Below are positions 32,819 through 40,231 of a stretch of DNA of 64,000 nt, piece by piece (the stretch's first letter is position 1; each line of letters starts with the position of its first letter). The DNA comes from Streptomyces sp. NBC_00654 (GTDB lineage: Bacteria > Actinomycetota > Actinomycetes > Streptomycetales > Streptomycetaceae): the NCBI RefSeq assembly GCF_026341775.1, contig NZ_JAPEOB010000001.1, positions 3,348,001 through 3,412,000 on the forward strand. Reading direction: 5' to 3'. Position numbers and translations under genes: made by a program. The notes under the pieces were generated by a model that worked only from the letters and a program-made list of their open reading frames with translations, did no database searches and was not told the DNA's origin.

Positions 32819-32853
32819 TTGCCTCGGAGGTAAGAAATTTGCCTCCGAGGAAA
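32819..32853. promoter_or_regulatory. Tandem palindromic operators upstream of the XRE-cupin regulator
   Basis: TTGCCTCGGAGGTAA (32819-32833) and TTGCCTCCGAGGAAA (32839-32853) are two pseudo-palindromes with centres 20 bp apart, two helical turns. Their cores CCTCGGAGG and CCTCCGAGG are exact reverse complements. They end 20 bp before the regulator ATG, so autoregulation is likely. Confidence 0.7.
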
Positions 32854-32873
32854 GATCCTGGCCCAATGGAGGC

Positions 32874-33482
32874 ATGAATCCTCCTGACGGAGGGGTGGCC
32901 GACGAGCTCCCCGGCGTCGCACCCCGCCTGCGCGAACTGCGCCGCGGACGCGGTCTCACCCTGGAGACCGCCGCCCAGCGGGCCGGGCTTTCCCCGGCCC
33001 ATCTGTCCCGGCTCGAAACCGGCCGCAGGCAGCCCTCGCTGCCCATGCTGCTCGGGCTCGCCCGTATCTACGGTACGACGGTTTCCGAGCTGCTCGGCGA
33101 GACACCCCCCGAACGTGACGCGATCGTCCGCGGCGGCCGCTTCGAGGGCGCCGAGGCCGACGGCTGGATGTACCGGCAGGCGGGCGGCTCCGGCCGGGCC
33201 ATGCAGGCGCTGCGCGTCAGGGTCCCCTACGGCGCGCAGAGCGATCTCGTGCGGGTCCACCCCGGTGAGGAATGGCTGTACGTCCTCGACGGAACGCTGC
33301 GGGTGATCCTGGGGGAGACGGTGCACGACCTCGCCCCCGGCGACAGCGCGCACTTCGATTCGCTCACCCCGCACCGGATCGCGGCGCTCGACCGCGGCGG
33401 CGCGGAGCTGCTCTTCGTTCACTCGCTGATGCAGAGCCCCGCCGCCGAACTGTGTCTCGGCAGCGGGATCCACCGGCGCTGA
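32874..33482 (+). CDS. XRE-family transcriptional regulator with C-terminal cupin domain
   Basis: 202-residue one-component regulator. Residues 15-75 are an XRE helix-turn-helix (LRELRRGRGLTLETAAQRAG, then LSPAHLSRLETGRRQPSLPML). Residues 110-195 are a small-beta-barrel cupin (VRVHPGEEWLYVLDGTLRVI, then LAPGDSAHFDSLTPHRI) that likely binds a small effector. ATG 32874 has GGAGG unusually close, and GTG 32895 with GGAGGG is a possible alternative start. Two palindromes sit just upstream. It follows hpnO, as SCO6770 does in S. coelicolor, and precedes a small membrane protein; it may control the adjacent gene or the cluster. Confidence 0.9.
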   Translation: MNPPDGGVADELPGVAPRLRELRRGRGLTLETAAQRAGLSPAHLSRLETGRRQPSLPMLLGLARIYGTTVSELLGETPPERDAIVRGGRFEGAEADGWMYRQAGGSGRAMQALRVRVPYGAQSDLVRVHPGEEWLYVLDGTLRVILGETVHDLAPGDSAHFDSLTPHRIAALDRGGAELLFVHSLMQSPAAELCLGSGIHRR

Positions 33483-33558
33483 CCGGGCCCCGCCCGGTCA
33501 CCGCGCCCCCGTCGAACCCTTCGCTTCACCGGCCGTGCGGCCGGCAGAGAGGACTGTC

Positions 33559-33735
33559 ATGTCCGATTCCGAGAACTACGACCCCCTGACCCCGCAGCGG
33601 CCCAAGAACTACGACCCGCAGGAGCGGAAGATGCCGCGCGGGGTCGTGATCCGGCTTTTCGCCTACCTGGTGGCAGGACACGTCATCGCCGGCTTCCTGT
33701 ACCTGCTGTTCGCCGTGGCGGGCGGCAACAAGTGA
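33559..33735 (+). CDS. Small single-pass membrane protein (DUF6126-like)
   Basis: 58-residue protein. A charged head with a repeated YDP motif (NYDPLTPQRPKNYDPQERKM) precedes one hydrophobic helix (about 36-56, VIRLFAYLVAGHVIAGFLYL). It matches a small family I recall as DUF6126, commonly found beside XRE-cupin regulators. AGAGGA lies 6 bp before ATG 33559. S. coelicolor SCO6771 occupies the same place at the end of the hopanoid cluster. Function unknown; the tie to the regulator suggests it is the regulated membrane target. Confidence 0.75.
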   Translation: MSDSENYDPLTPQRPKNYDPQERKMPRGVVIRLFAYLVAGHVIAGFLYLLFAVAGGNK

Positions 33736-33742
33736 CCAGCCT

Positions 33743-34555
33743 TTAGGCTTCGTCCAGCAGCCGCTCGCGCAGCCGCTCCCGTGTCTCCGGGGCAAGGCCC
33801 AGTCCCTCGGTGAGGTAGCGGTCCGTGGTTCCCCAGATCTCCTCGATGGTGCTGAAGGCCGCGGCGAGGTATGCGGCGTGCGCGCCGAAGAGCGGGTTCA
33901 GCAGTTCGAGGACCTCCGGGGACATCCCGGTCTCCGAGGTGTCCGAGCGCCGCACCCGGTAGCGGCGGTGCGCGTCGTTGGACTTGAGGTAGTCGGCCTC
34001 GATGGCCTCCCGTTCCACTCCCACGGCGAGCAGCGACACGGCTATCGAGAGACCGGCCCGGTCCTTGCCCGCGGCGCAGTGCATCAGGGCGGGGACGCTG
34101 TCCTCGGCCAGGGCGTGCAGTACCCGGCTGTGCTCGGCGGTGCGGTCCCGGATGATCGACCGGTACGAGGTGATCATCCGGTCCGTGCCCTTGCTGCCCG
34201 AGAGGATCGAGCGCAGCTGGGCGATGTCGCCGTCCCGGACCAGCCGCCAGAACTCGGCGCCGTCGGCCGGGTCGGAGAGGGGGATGCTGACATTGCGCAC
34301 CCCCGCCAGCTCCACGTCGTGGCCGTCGAGCTTCCGGTCGGCGTCGTTGCGGAAGTCGAAGACCGTGTGCAGGCCGAGCCTGCCGAGGACCGCCGTGTCC
34401 TGCTCCGTGGCGTGTGCCAGGTGGCCGCTGCGGTAGAGCCGCCCGAACGCCACGCGGCGTCCGTCCGTGGTGGGGAGCCCTCCCACATCACGGAAATTAC
34501 GGACTCCGGTCAGCTCGGATTCTGTCGGCGGGACCTGCGGCACCTGCTGAGTCAC
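33743..34555 (-). CDS. Tyrosine/dual-specificity protein phosphatase, PtpB-like
   Basis: 270-residue phosphatase of the bacterial MptpB-like group. The phosphate-binding loop HCAAGKDRAG (HCxxxKDR type) provides catalytic Cys and Arg, and the N-terminal LTGVRNFRDVGGL with FGRLYRSG is the usual family signature. The HCxxGKDR loop is shared with enzymes that act on phosphoinositides as well as phosphotyrosine, so the substrate is open. No signal peptide is evident, so it is probably cytoplasmic. It starts at GTG 34555 with CAGGAG upstream. It is convergent with the hopanoid cluster and divergent from the GH36 gene. Confidence 0.9.
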   Translation of the reverse strand: MTQQVPQVPPTESELTGVRNFRDVGGLPTTDGRRVAFGRLYRSGHLAHATEQDTAVLGRLGLHTVFDFRNDADRKLDGHDVELAGVRNVSIPLSDPADGAEFWRLVRDGDIAQLRSILSGSKGTDRMITSYRSIIRDRTAEHSRVLHALAEDSVPALMHCAAGKDRAGLSIAVSLLAVGVEREAIEADYLKSNDAHRRYRVRRSDTSETGMSPEVLELLNPLFGAHAAYLAAAFSTIEEIWGTTDRYLTEGLGLAPETRERLRERLLDEA

Positions 34556-34745
34556 GGCGGCTCCTGGGGTGTCTGGCGTCGGCGCTGCTCGCCGACGAGG
34601 GCACGCTCGTGACGATACGACATCGATTCCTCAGGCAATCATCTCGGACGAGGCGCACAGCTCGCCACACAAACCCGCACGGGCATTGCCCCGCACCGTC
34701 ACCGTGGTCGATGATGTGCGGAACTGTTCGAACGTGAGGGAAATG

Positions 34746-36845
34746 ATGATCGAGACTGGTGACACGGGCCGTACCTGGGTGCTCAGTGGCGCGACCGGCA
34801 GCTACGCGCTCCACCTCACCGACCGCGATGAGCTGCTGCACCTGCACTGGGGGCCGCGCCTCACGATGGCCGCGGCCGAGGCGCTGGCCGCCGAGCCCTT
34901 CCCGCCCTGCCCCGGCTTCGATTCTCCGCTCGACGGCCATGAGGAGTACCCGGTCGAGGGCGGTCCCCGGTTCGTCCGCCCGGCGCTCTCCGTACGGACC
35001 GACGAGGTCAGGGGGACCGAGTGGGCGTTCGGGGGCGCCGAGACGGACGGTGACGAACTCCGGCTGGGCTTCACGGACGCCGTGCACCGCCTCGCGCTGA
35101 CCCTGCACTACCGGATGCGCGACGACTCCGATGTGATCGAGCGCTGGACCACCGTCGCCCACGCCGGCCCGGACGGCCCGCCCCTGGAGCTGCTGCGCGC
35201 CGACGCGGCGACCTGGACGCTGCCGGCCCGGGAGAACTGGCGGCTGAGCCAGCTGCACGGCAGCTGGGCGGCGGAGTCCCGGCTGGTGCGGTCGGAACTC
35301 ACGTACGGCGAGAAGATCCTCTCCAGCCGCCGCGGGCACACCGGACACCAGCATCTGCCATGGGTGGCCCTGGACGCGGACGGTGCCGCGACCGAGGAAC
35401 ACGGAGAGGTGTACGGCTGCGCCCTGGGCTGGTCCGGTTCCTGGCGGATCGCCGTGCATCAGCTGCCCGACGGTCTCGTGCAGATCAACGGGGGCGCGGG
35501 CTACGACGAGTCCGGCCTGCTGCGGCTCGCGCCGGGGGAGTCCTACACCACACCCGTCTTCGCCGGCCTGTGGAGCCCGGACGGCTTCGGCGGGGCGAGC
35601 CGGGCCTGGCACGCCTGGCAGCTGGCCCATGTGATCCCGGACGCCGGCACGCCGCGGCCGGTGCTCTACAACTCCTGGGAGGCGACCGGCTTCGACATCT
35701 CCATGGAACAGCAGCGTGCGCTCGCCGTGCGCGCGGCGGAGATGGGTGTCGAGCTGTTCGTGGTGGACGACGCCTGGTTCGGGCAGCGCACCAGCGACCG
35801 GGCCGGGCTCGGTGACTGGACACCGAACCCCGACCGCTTCCCCGGCGGGCTGCGGCCGCTCGCCGACGAGGTGCGCGGACTCGGCATGCGGTTCGGGATC
35901 TGGGTCGAGCCGGAGATGGTCAACCCCGACAGCGATCTCTACCGGGCCCACCCGGACTGGGTGCAGCACGTCCCCGGCCGTACGCGGACCGAGTTCCGCC
36001 ATCAGCTGGTGCTCAACCTCGCCCGGCCGGACGTACAGGAATACCTGTGGGAGCAGCTCGACGCGCTGCTCTCCAGTGCTCCGATCGACTATGTGAAGTG
36101 GGACTTCAACCGCTGCTTCACCGAGGCGGGCTGGCCGGGCGAGGAGTACCCGCAGAAGCTCTGGATCGCGCACGTGGACGCGCTGTACGCGCTGCTCGAC
36201 CGGCTGCGCGCCGCGCACCCGGGCGTGGCCTTCGAGTCCTGCTCGGGGGGCGGGGGCCGGGTCGACCTGGGCGTGCTCTCCCGGACCGATCAGGTGTGGA
36301 CCTCCGACAACACCGACCCGCTGGACCGGCTCGCCATCCAGGAGGGCTTCGGGCAGATCCATCCGGCGCGGGTGATGGCGGCCTGGGTCACCGACAGCCC
36401 GAACGTCCAGCTGAACAACCGGATGAGTTCGCTGCGGTTCCGCTTCGTCAGCGCGATGGCCGGGGTGCTCGGGGTCGGCGGCGACCTCACCGAGTGGAGC
36501 CCGGAGGAGCTGGCCGAGGCGCGGGACTGGGTGTCCCTCTACAAGGAGATCCGCCCGGTGGTGCAGCACGGGGCCCTCCACCGGCTCGCGGCGCCGCGCG
36601 GCGGGCTGAGCGCGGTGAGCTACGTCCTGGGCGAGGAGGCCGTGGTGCTGATGTGGCTGGAGGCACAGCGGTTCGGCCAGCGGCCGCCGGCCCTGCGGCT
36701 GCGCGGCCTGGACGCCTCGGCGACGTACGTCTGTCAGGACACCGGAGCGGAATACCAGGGATCGGTGCTGCTGCATCACGGGCTGCACACCGGGCTGAGC
36801 GGCGACCTGGACGCCCGGGTGCTGAGGTTGCGTCAGAAGCGGTGA
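34746..36845 (+). CDS. Alpha-galactosidase, glycoside hydrolase family 36
   Basis: 699-residue cytoplasmic enzyme releasing terminal alpha-galactose from raffinose-type oligosaccharides or galactolipids. It has an N-terminal beta-sandwich (1-300), a TIM barrel and a C-terminal beta domain. Catalytic features are the nucleophile aspartate in IDYVKWDFNRCF and the acid/base aspartate in WTSDNTDPLDRL. FVVDDAWFGQR and FESCSGGGGRVDLG are GH36 signatures. There is no signal peptide. ATG 34746 is chosen because GAGGG lies 5 bp upstream; ATG 34743 and GTG 34734 are also in frame. No transporter or sugar regulator adjoins. Confidence 0.93.
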   Translation: MIETGDTGRTWVLSGATGSYALHLTDRDELLHLHWGPRLTMAAAEALAAEPFPPCPGFDSPLDGHEEYPVEGGPRFVRPALSVRTDEVRGTEWAFGGAETDGDELRLGFTDAVHRLALTLHYRMRDDSDVIERWTTVAHAGPDGPPLELLRADAATWTLPARENWRLSQLHGSWAAESRLVRSELTYGEKILSSRRGHTGHQHLPWVALDADGAATEEHGEVYGCALGWSGSWRIAVHQLPDGLVQINGGAGYDESGLLRLAPGESYTTPVFAGLWSPDGFGGASRAWHAWQLAHVIPDAGTPRPVLYNSWEATGFDISMEQQRALAVRAAEMGVELFVVDDAWFGQRTSDRAGLGDWTPNPDRFPGGLRPLADEVRGLGMRFGIWVEPEMVNPDSDLYRAHPDWVQHVPGRTRTEFRHQLVLNLARPDVQEYLWEQLDALLSSAPIDYVKWDFNRCFTEAGWPGEEYPQKLWIAHVDALYALLDRLRAAHPGVAFESCSGGGGRVDLGVLSRTDQVWTSDNTDPLDRLAIQEGFGQIHPARVMAAWVTDSPNVQLNNRMSSLRFRFVSAMAGVLGVGGDLTEWSPEELAEARDWVSLYKEIRPVVQHGALHRLAAPRGGLSAVSYVLGEEAVVLMWLEAQRFGQRPPALRLRGLDASATYVCQDTGAEYQGSVLLHHGLHTGLSGDLDARVLRLRQKR

Positions 36846-36948
36846 CCATGACATGTCCGGAATGGGGCATTTGAGGGAACGTGCCCTGTTTGTGGGGGAG
36901 ATGGTGGCCCGCTGGTGAGCGGGATCATATCCGTGACGGTGTGTGGTG

Positions 36949-36977
36949 GCGGCGCCCGGAGGTGATCCGGGCGCCGC
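36949..36977 (+). terminator. Hairpin downstream of the GH36 gene
   Basis: GCGGCGCCCGG (36949-36959) and CCGGGCGCCGC (36967-36977) pair perfectly around a 7-base loop, about 100 bp after the alpha-galactosidase stop. Confidence 0.65.
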
Positions 36978-37064
36978 GCGGAATGCCAAGATCCGTAATC
37001 CACGGAGTGTGACGGGAATTCCGGACCGAAATTGAATCGGGGATTCCGGCAGGCAACCGATGGC

Positions 37065-37094
37065 TTGTTCCTGTCGTCCTGACTCGTTTACGGT
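37065..37094 (+). promoter_or_regulatory. Candidate promoter of the riboswitch-controlled M23 gene
   Basis: TTGTTC (37065-37070) and TACGGT (37089-37094) are 18 bp apart and end about 15 bp before the riboswitch. Confidence 0.45.
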
Positions 37095-37107
37095 CACCGT
37101 CAATCCG

Positions 37108-37285
37108 GACGGATCGCCTAATCCTGCCGCCGCCCGGAATTCGTACCCACCCACACTCGTGTGGCAGGAGCGGGGGACCCAGGTAAGCCGCCGGCCCGGA
37201 GAGATCCGGACCGGCTCGGGGTGAAGTCGCCGAGAGCGACCGGGCATCTCCAGCCCGAACCCGACAGCTCACCTCGTAGGCGCCG
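37108..37285 (+). promoter_or_regulatory. Cyclic di-AMP riboswitch (ydaO/yuaA type)
   Basis: The 5' leader of the M23 peptidase gene carries the conserved blocks of the ydaO-yuaA class: GGATCGCCTAATCCTGCCGC at the start, GCGGGGGACCCAGGT, CGGGGTGAAG and the closing CCGACAGCTCACCTCGTAGG. In actinobacteria this class, an OFF switch on binding c-di-AMP, typically precedes cell-wall hydrolase and resuscitation-factor genes, as here. Boundaries are approximate. The ribosome binding site AGAGGA (37287-37292) is just beyond the aptamer, so control could act on translation or by termination; no separate terminator stem was identified. Confidence 0.9.
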
Positions 37286-37300
37286 GAGAGGAATTCCCCC

Positions 37301-38290
37301 ATGCCCGCAATGGGTAAGCACCGTCGTACGAAGACCGGCCCGATCGCCCGCGGTGTCCTCGCCGCAGGGACCGGCGGCGCCGTCCTCGCCCTCCCGCTGA
37401 TCGGTGCCACCGGAGCGCACGCCGCGGAGAAGGCCGCGCCCGCGGCCAAGCCCGCCGCCGCCTCGGTCGCCGCCGCGCACACCGCCCCGGGTGCCGCGGC
37501 CGCGGCCCCCGGCGCCTCGAAGACCTACTCCGTCGTCTCCGGCGACTACCTCTCGAAGATCGCCGCCGAGCACAAGCTCAAGGGCGGCTGGCAGAAGCTG
37601 TACCAGGACAACCGCGAGGTCGTCGGCGAGAACCCGAGCCTGATCTTCCCCGGCATGAAGCTGACCCTCGGCGCCAAGGCGTCCGGTCCCGCCGACGCCG
37701 CGCAGTCCGCGCCGGCCCCGTCGAAGGCGGAGCCGGAGAAGGCCGCTCCGAAGGCCGCCCCGGCCGCCCCGAAGGCGCAGCCGGCCCCGAAGACCGCCTC
37801 GTCCGCGGACTCCTCGGCCCCGTCCTCCGGGGCCGGAAAGTCCACCACCTCCACGAACACCAGCGCCTCCCAGAGCAACAGCTCCGGCTGGACGACCCCG
37901 GTGGCCAACGCCAACGTCACCACCCAGTACCGCGCCTCCGGCGCCAGCTGGTCCAGCGGTTACCACACCGGCTCGGACTTCCAGGCCGCGTCGGGCACCG
38001 TCGTCCGCGCCATCGGCCCGGGCACCGTGGTCTCGGCCGGCTGGAGCGGTTCGTACGGCAACGAGGTCGTCATCAAGCACGCCGACGGCATGTACTCCCA
38101 GTACGCCCACCAGTCCTCGCTCAGCGTCTCCGTGGGCCAGGCCGTCACCGGCGGCCAGCAGATCGGCCTCTCCGGCTCCACCGGCAACTCGACCGGCCCG
38201 CACCTCCACTTCGAGGTCCGCACCGGCCCGAGCTACGGCTCGGACGTCGACCCGGTCGCGTACCTGCGCCAGCACGGCGTCTCCATCTGA
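37301..38290 (+). CDS. Secreted LysM / M23-family peptidoglycan endopeptidase
   Basis: 329-residue exported cell-wall hydrolase. A basic head and hydrophobic core (VLAAGTGGAVLALPLIGAT) end at an AHA cleavage site near residue 41. One LysM domain follows (about 74-126, TYSVVSGDYLSKIAAEHKLK), then an Ala/Pro/Lys- and Ser/Thr-rich linker. The M23 zinc peptidase domain (about 205-325) has the metal ligands in GYHTGSDF (HxxxD) and GPHLHFEV (HxH). It would cut peptide cross-bridges of peptidoglycan. The upstream c-di-AMP riboswitch ties it to turgor and wall homeostasis. A second ATG at 37310 is possible. A UUCG-loop terminator follows. Confidence 0.95.
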   Translation: MPAMGKHRRTKTGPIARGVLAAGTGGAVLALPLIGATGAHAAEKAAPAAKPAAASVAAAHTAPGAAAAAPGASKTYSVVSGDYLSKIAAEHKLKGGWQKLYQDNREVVGENPSLIFPGMKLTLGAKASGPADAAQSAPAPSKAEPEKAAPKAAPAAPKAQPAPKTASSADSSAPSSGAGKSTTSTNTSASQSNSSGWTTPVANANVTTQYRASGASWSSGYHTGSDFQAASGTVVRAIGPGTVVSAGWSGSYGNEVVIKHADGMYSQYAHQSSLSVSVGQAVTGGQQIGLSGSTGNSTGPHLHFEVRTGPSYGSDVDPVAYLRQHGVSI

Positions 38291-38317
38291 TGGAGCGGTG
38301 ACGACCGGACATGATCA

Positions 38318-38345
38318 GGGACGGTGCGCTTCGGCGCACCGTCCC
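38318..38345 (+). terminator. Terminator with UUCG tetraloop
   Basis: GGGACGGTGCGC (38318-38329) and GCGCACCGTCCC (38334-38345) pair perfectly around TTCG and are followed by TGTTCTTATT. Confidence 0.9.
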
Positions 38346-38374
38346 TGTTCTTATTCCGGCTTTACCAAAAACTG

Positions 38375-38400
38375 ACCGGGTGGTCTATCTCACCACCCGT
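38375..38400. promoter_or_regulatory. Inverted repeat upstream of the SGNH hydrolase gene
   Basis: ACCGGGTGGT (38375-38384) and ACCACCCGT (38392-38400) form an inverted repeat with a perfect GGGTGGT/ACCACCC core, 55 bp before the GTG start. It is probably an operator; no regulator adjoins. Confidence 0.4.
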
Positions 38401-38454
38401 CAACCCCGTATTACGGTCGCGTAGGTCACATTCGACGGTGCAGGATATGCGCTT

Positions 38455-39282
38455 GTGGCAGACGATTCGAGAAACAATCAACCAGGCATCATCGGGTCGT
38501 ACGCGGCGATTGGCGACAGTTTCACCGAAGGAGTCGGAGACCCCGGCCCCGACGGGACCTTCGTCGGCTGGGCGGACCGGTTCGCGGTCCTGCTGGCGGA
38601 CCGGCTCCCGGTCCCCGACACCGCGACGAGCCCGGAGGAATCCGCGCACGGGAATTTCCGGTACGCCAATCTCGCCGTACGCGGACGCCTCCTCGACCAG
38701 ATAGTCGAGGAACAGGTCCCCCGCGCCAAGGAGCTGGCCCCCGAGCTGGTCAGCTTCTGTGCGGGCGGCAACGACATCATCAGGCCGGGCACCGACCCCG
38801 ACGATCTGGCCGAGCGCTTCGAGCGCGCGGTCGCCGATCTGAGCAACGCGGTCGGCACCGTCATGATCACCACCGGGTTCGACACCCGCGGCGTGCCGGT
38901 GCTGCGGCACATGCGCGGGAAGATCGCGACGTACAACGTCCATCTGCGGTCCATCGCCGACCGCTACCACTGCCCCGTCCTGGACCTGTGGTCGCTCCGC
39001 TCGGTGCAGGACAGGCGCGCCTGGGACGACGACCGGCTGCACCTGTCGCCCGAGGGCCACACCCGCGTCGCACTGCGCGCGGCACAGGTGCTCGGTGTGG
39101 ACGTGCCCGCCGATCCGGATCAGGCCTGGCCGCCGCAGGCACAGCGCGGCACCTTCGAGGAACGGCGCGACGACATCCACTGGGCGCGCGAATACCTGGT
39201 CCCGTGGATCGGGCGGCGGCTGCGCGGCGAGTCCTCCGGCGACCACGCCGAGGCCAAGCGCCCCGATCTGCTTCCCCTCTGA
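38455..39282 (+). CDS. SGNH/GDSL-family hydrolase
   Basis: 275-residue esterase/lipase-fold protein. Block I AAIGDSFTEGVGD carries the nucleophilic serine, block III FCAGGNDI the Asn, and block V DRLHLSPEGHTRVA the Asp-x-x-His pair, so the catalytic set is complete. No signal peptide is visible, so it is probably cytoplasmic, unlike secreted lipases of the fold. GTG 38455 is chosen because it begins the first conserved segment; the ribosome binding site is weak. It converges on the STM4011-family operon with an 11-bp gap. Substrate unknown (carbohydrate or lipid esters are usual). Confidence 0.88.
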   Translation: MADDSRNNQPGIIGSYAAIGDSFTEGVGDPGPDGTFVGWADRFAVLLADRLPVPDTATSPEESAHGNFRYANLAVRGRLLDQIVEEQVPRAKELAPELVSFCAGGNDIIRPGTDPDDLAERFERAVADLSNAVGTVMITTGFDTRGVPVLRHMRGKIATYNVHLRSIADRYHCPVLDLWSLRSVQDRRAWDDDRLHLSPEGHTRVALRAAQVLGVDVPADPDQAWPPQAQRGTFEERRDDIHWAREYLVPWIGRRLRGESSGDHAEAKRPDLLPL

Positions 39283-39293
39283 CGGGACCGTCC

Positions 39294-40223
39294 TCAGGGC
39301 GCGTCGCGCAGGACCGTCAGGGGAAGAGCACGCCGGGCCGGGCTCGGCACCACGAGCCCGGCCGGCGGCGTGGCCAGGTCGCCCGGAGCCGGTATCCGCT
39401 CCAGCACACCGCCCGCGAACACGTCGTACAGCGGCAGCGTCTCCAGATGCACATAGCCGATGTGGCAGTCGCACACATCGAGCGGGCAGCCCCGCGGACC
39501 GAGCGCCCGGCGGTAGCTGCCGTCGTAGAGACTGCCCAGCTCCGCGCGGACGAAGTGACACCGCCGCACCGTGCCGTCACCGTCCACGGAGATGACCGAC
39601 TCTCCCGTGCGACAGGGCAGCCCGGCCGACCGGTGCGGATGCCTGCTGTACGGGAACAGCGGGTCCAGCGCCGTCCAGCGGTCCGCCTCCTCGTCCGTGT
39701 AGGTGTGCCCCTCGGCGGCGTTGACCCAGAGATAGACCTCGTCGGGCAGCGCCGCCCGCAGCCGCCGCGCCTCGTCGAGATGGGCGTCGAATCCGACCAC
39801 ACCCACGCTGTAGCGCACCTTGCGAGCGGTGAGCTCCCGGCACTTGCCGAGGAAACGCTCGTACGGCGTCTGACCGGGGTGGTACGTGCACCACAGCGCG
39901 ACCCGGTCCGTATCGGCCCCGGCCAGCCAGTCGGTGCGGCCGCTCAGATTGGTCTGGATGGCCACCCGGGCGATGTGCGGCAGCCGCGACAGCTCGACCA
40001 GCGCCCGCCGGTACCAGGACCTCACCAGACCCTCGCCCCACGGTGTGAACAGGACGGACAGCCGGTCGCCGGTCTGCGCCGCGGCCCACGCGGTGAACCG
40101 CTCCAGAGCCGCCCGGTCCGCCGTCAGCTGTTCCCGGCTGTCACGCCGCTTGGCGAACGGGCAGTACGGACAGTCGTAGTCGCAGGAGGCCAGCGGGCCC
40201 CGGTAGAGAATCGTCAGGTCCAT
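39294..40223 (-). CDS. STM4011-family radical SAM protein
   Basis: 309-residue radical SAM enzyme of an uncharacterised family named after Salmonella STM4011. The [4Fe-4S] motif is SCDYDCPYCPFAKRRDS (CX3CX2C) at about 14-21. TPWGEGLVRSWYRRAL takes the place of the GGE SAM motif. The C-terminal third has extra cysteines (LPCRTGE, RRCHFVRAE, GCPLDVCDCHIG) that could bind an auxiliary cluster as in SPASM-type maturases. ATG 40223 has GTGAGG 6 bp upstream; GTG 40235, overlapping the previous stop as GTGA, is the alternative. It is the last gene of the operon. The family name is well remembered, but the reaction is not known. Confidence 0.88.
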   Translation of the reverse strand: MDLTILYRGPLASCDYDCPYCPFAKRRDSREQLTADRAALERFTAWAAAQTGDRLSVLFTPWGEGLVRSWYRRALVELSRLPHIARVAIQTNLSGRTDWLAGADTDRVALWCTYHPGQTPYERFLGKCRELTARKVRYSVGVVGFDAHLDEARRLRAALPDEVYLWVNAAEGHTYTDEEADRWTALDPLFPYSRHPHRSAGLPCRTGESVISVDGDGTVRRCHFVRAELGSLYDGSYRRALGPRGCPLDVCDCHIGYVHLETLPLYDVFAGGVLERIPAPGDLATPPAGLVVPSPARRALPLTVLRDAP

Positions 40224-40231
40224 GGCGGGCC

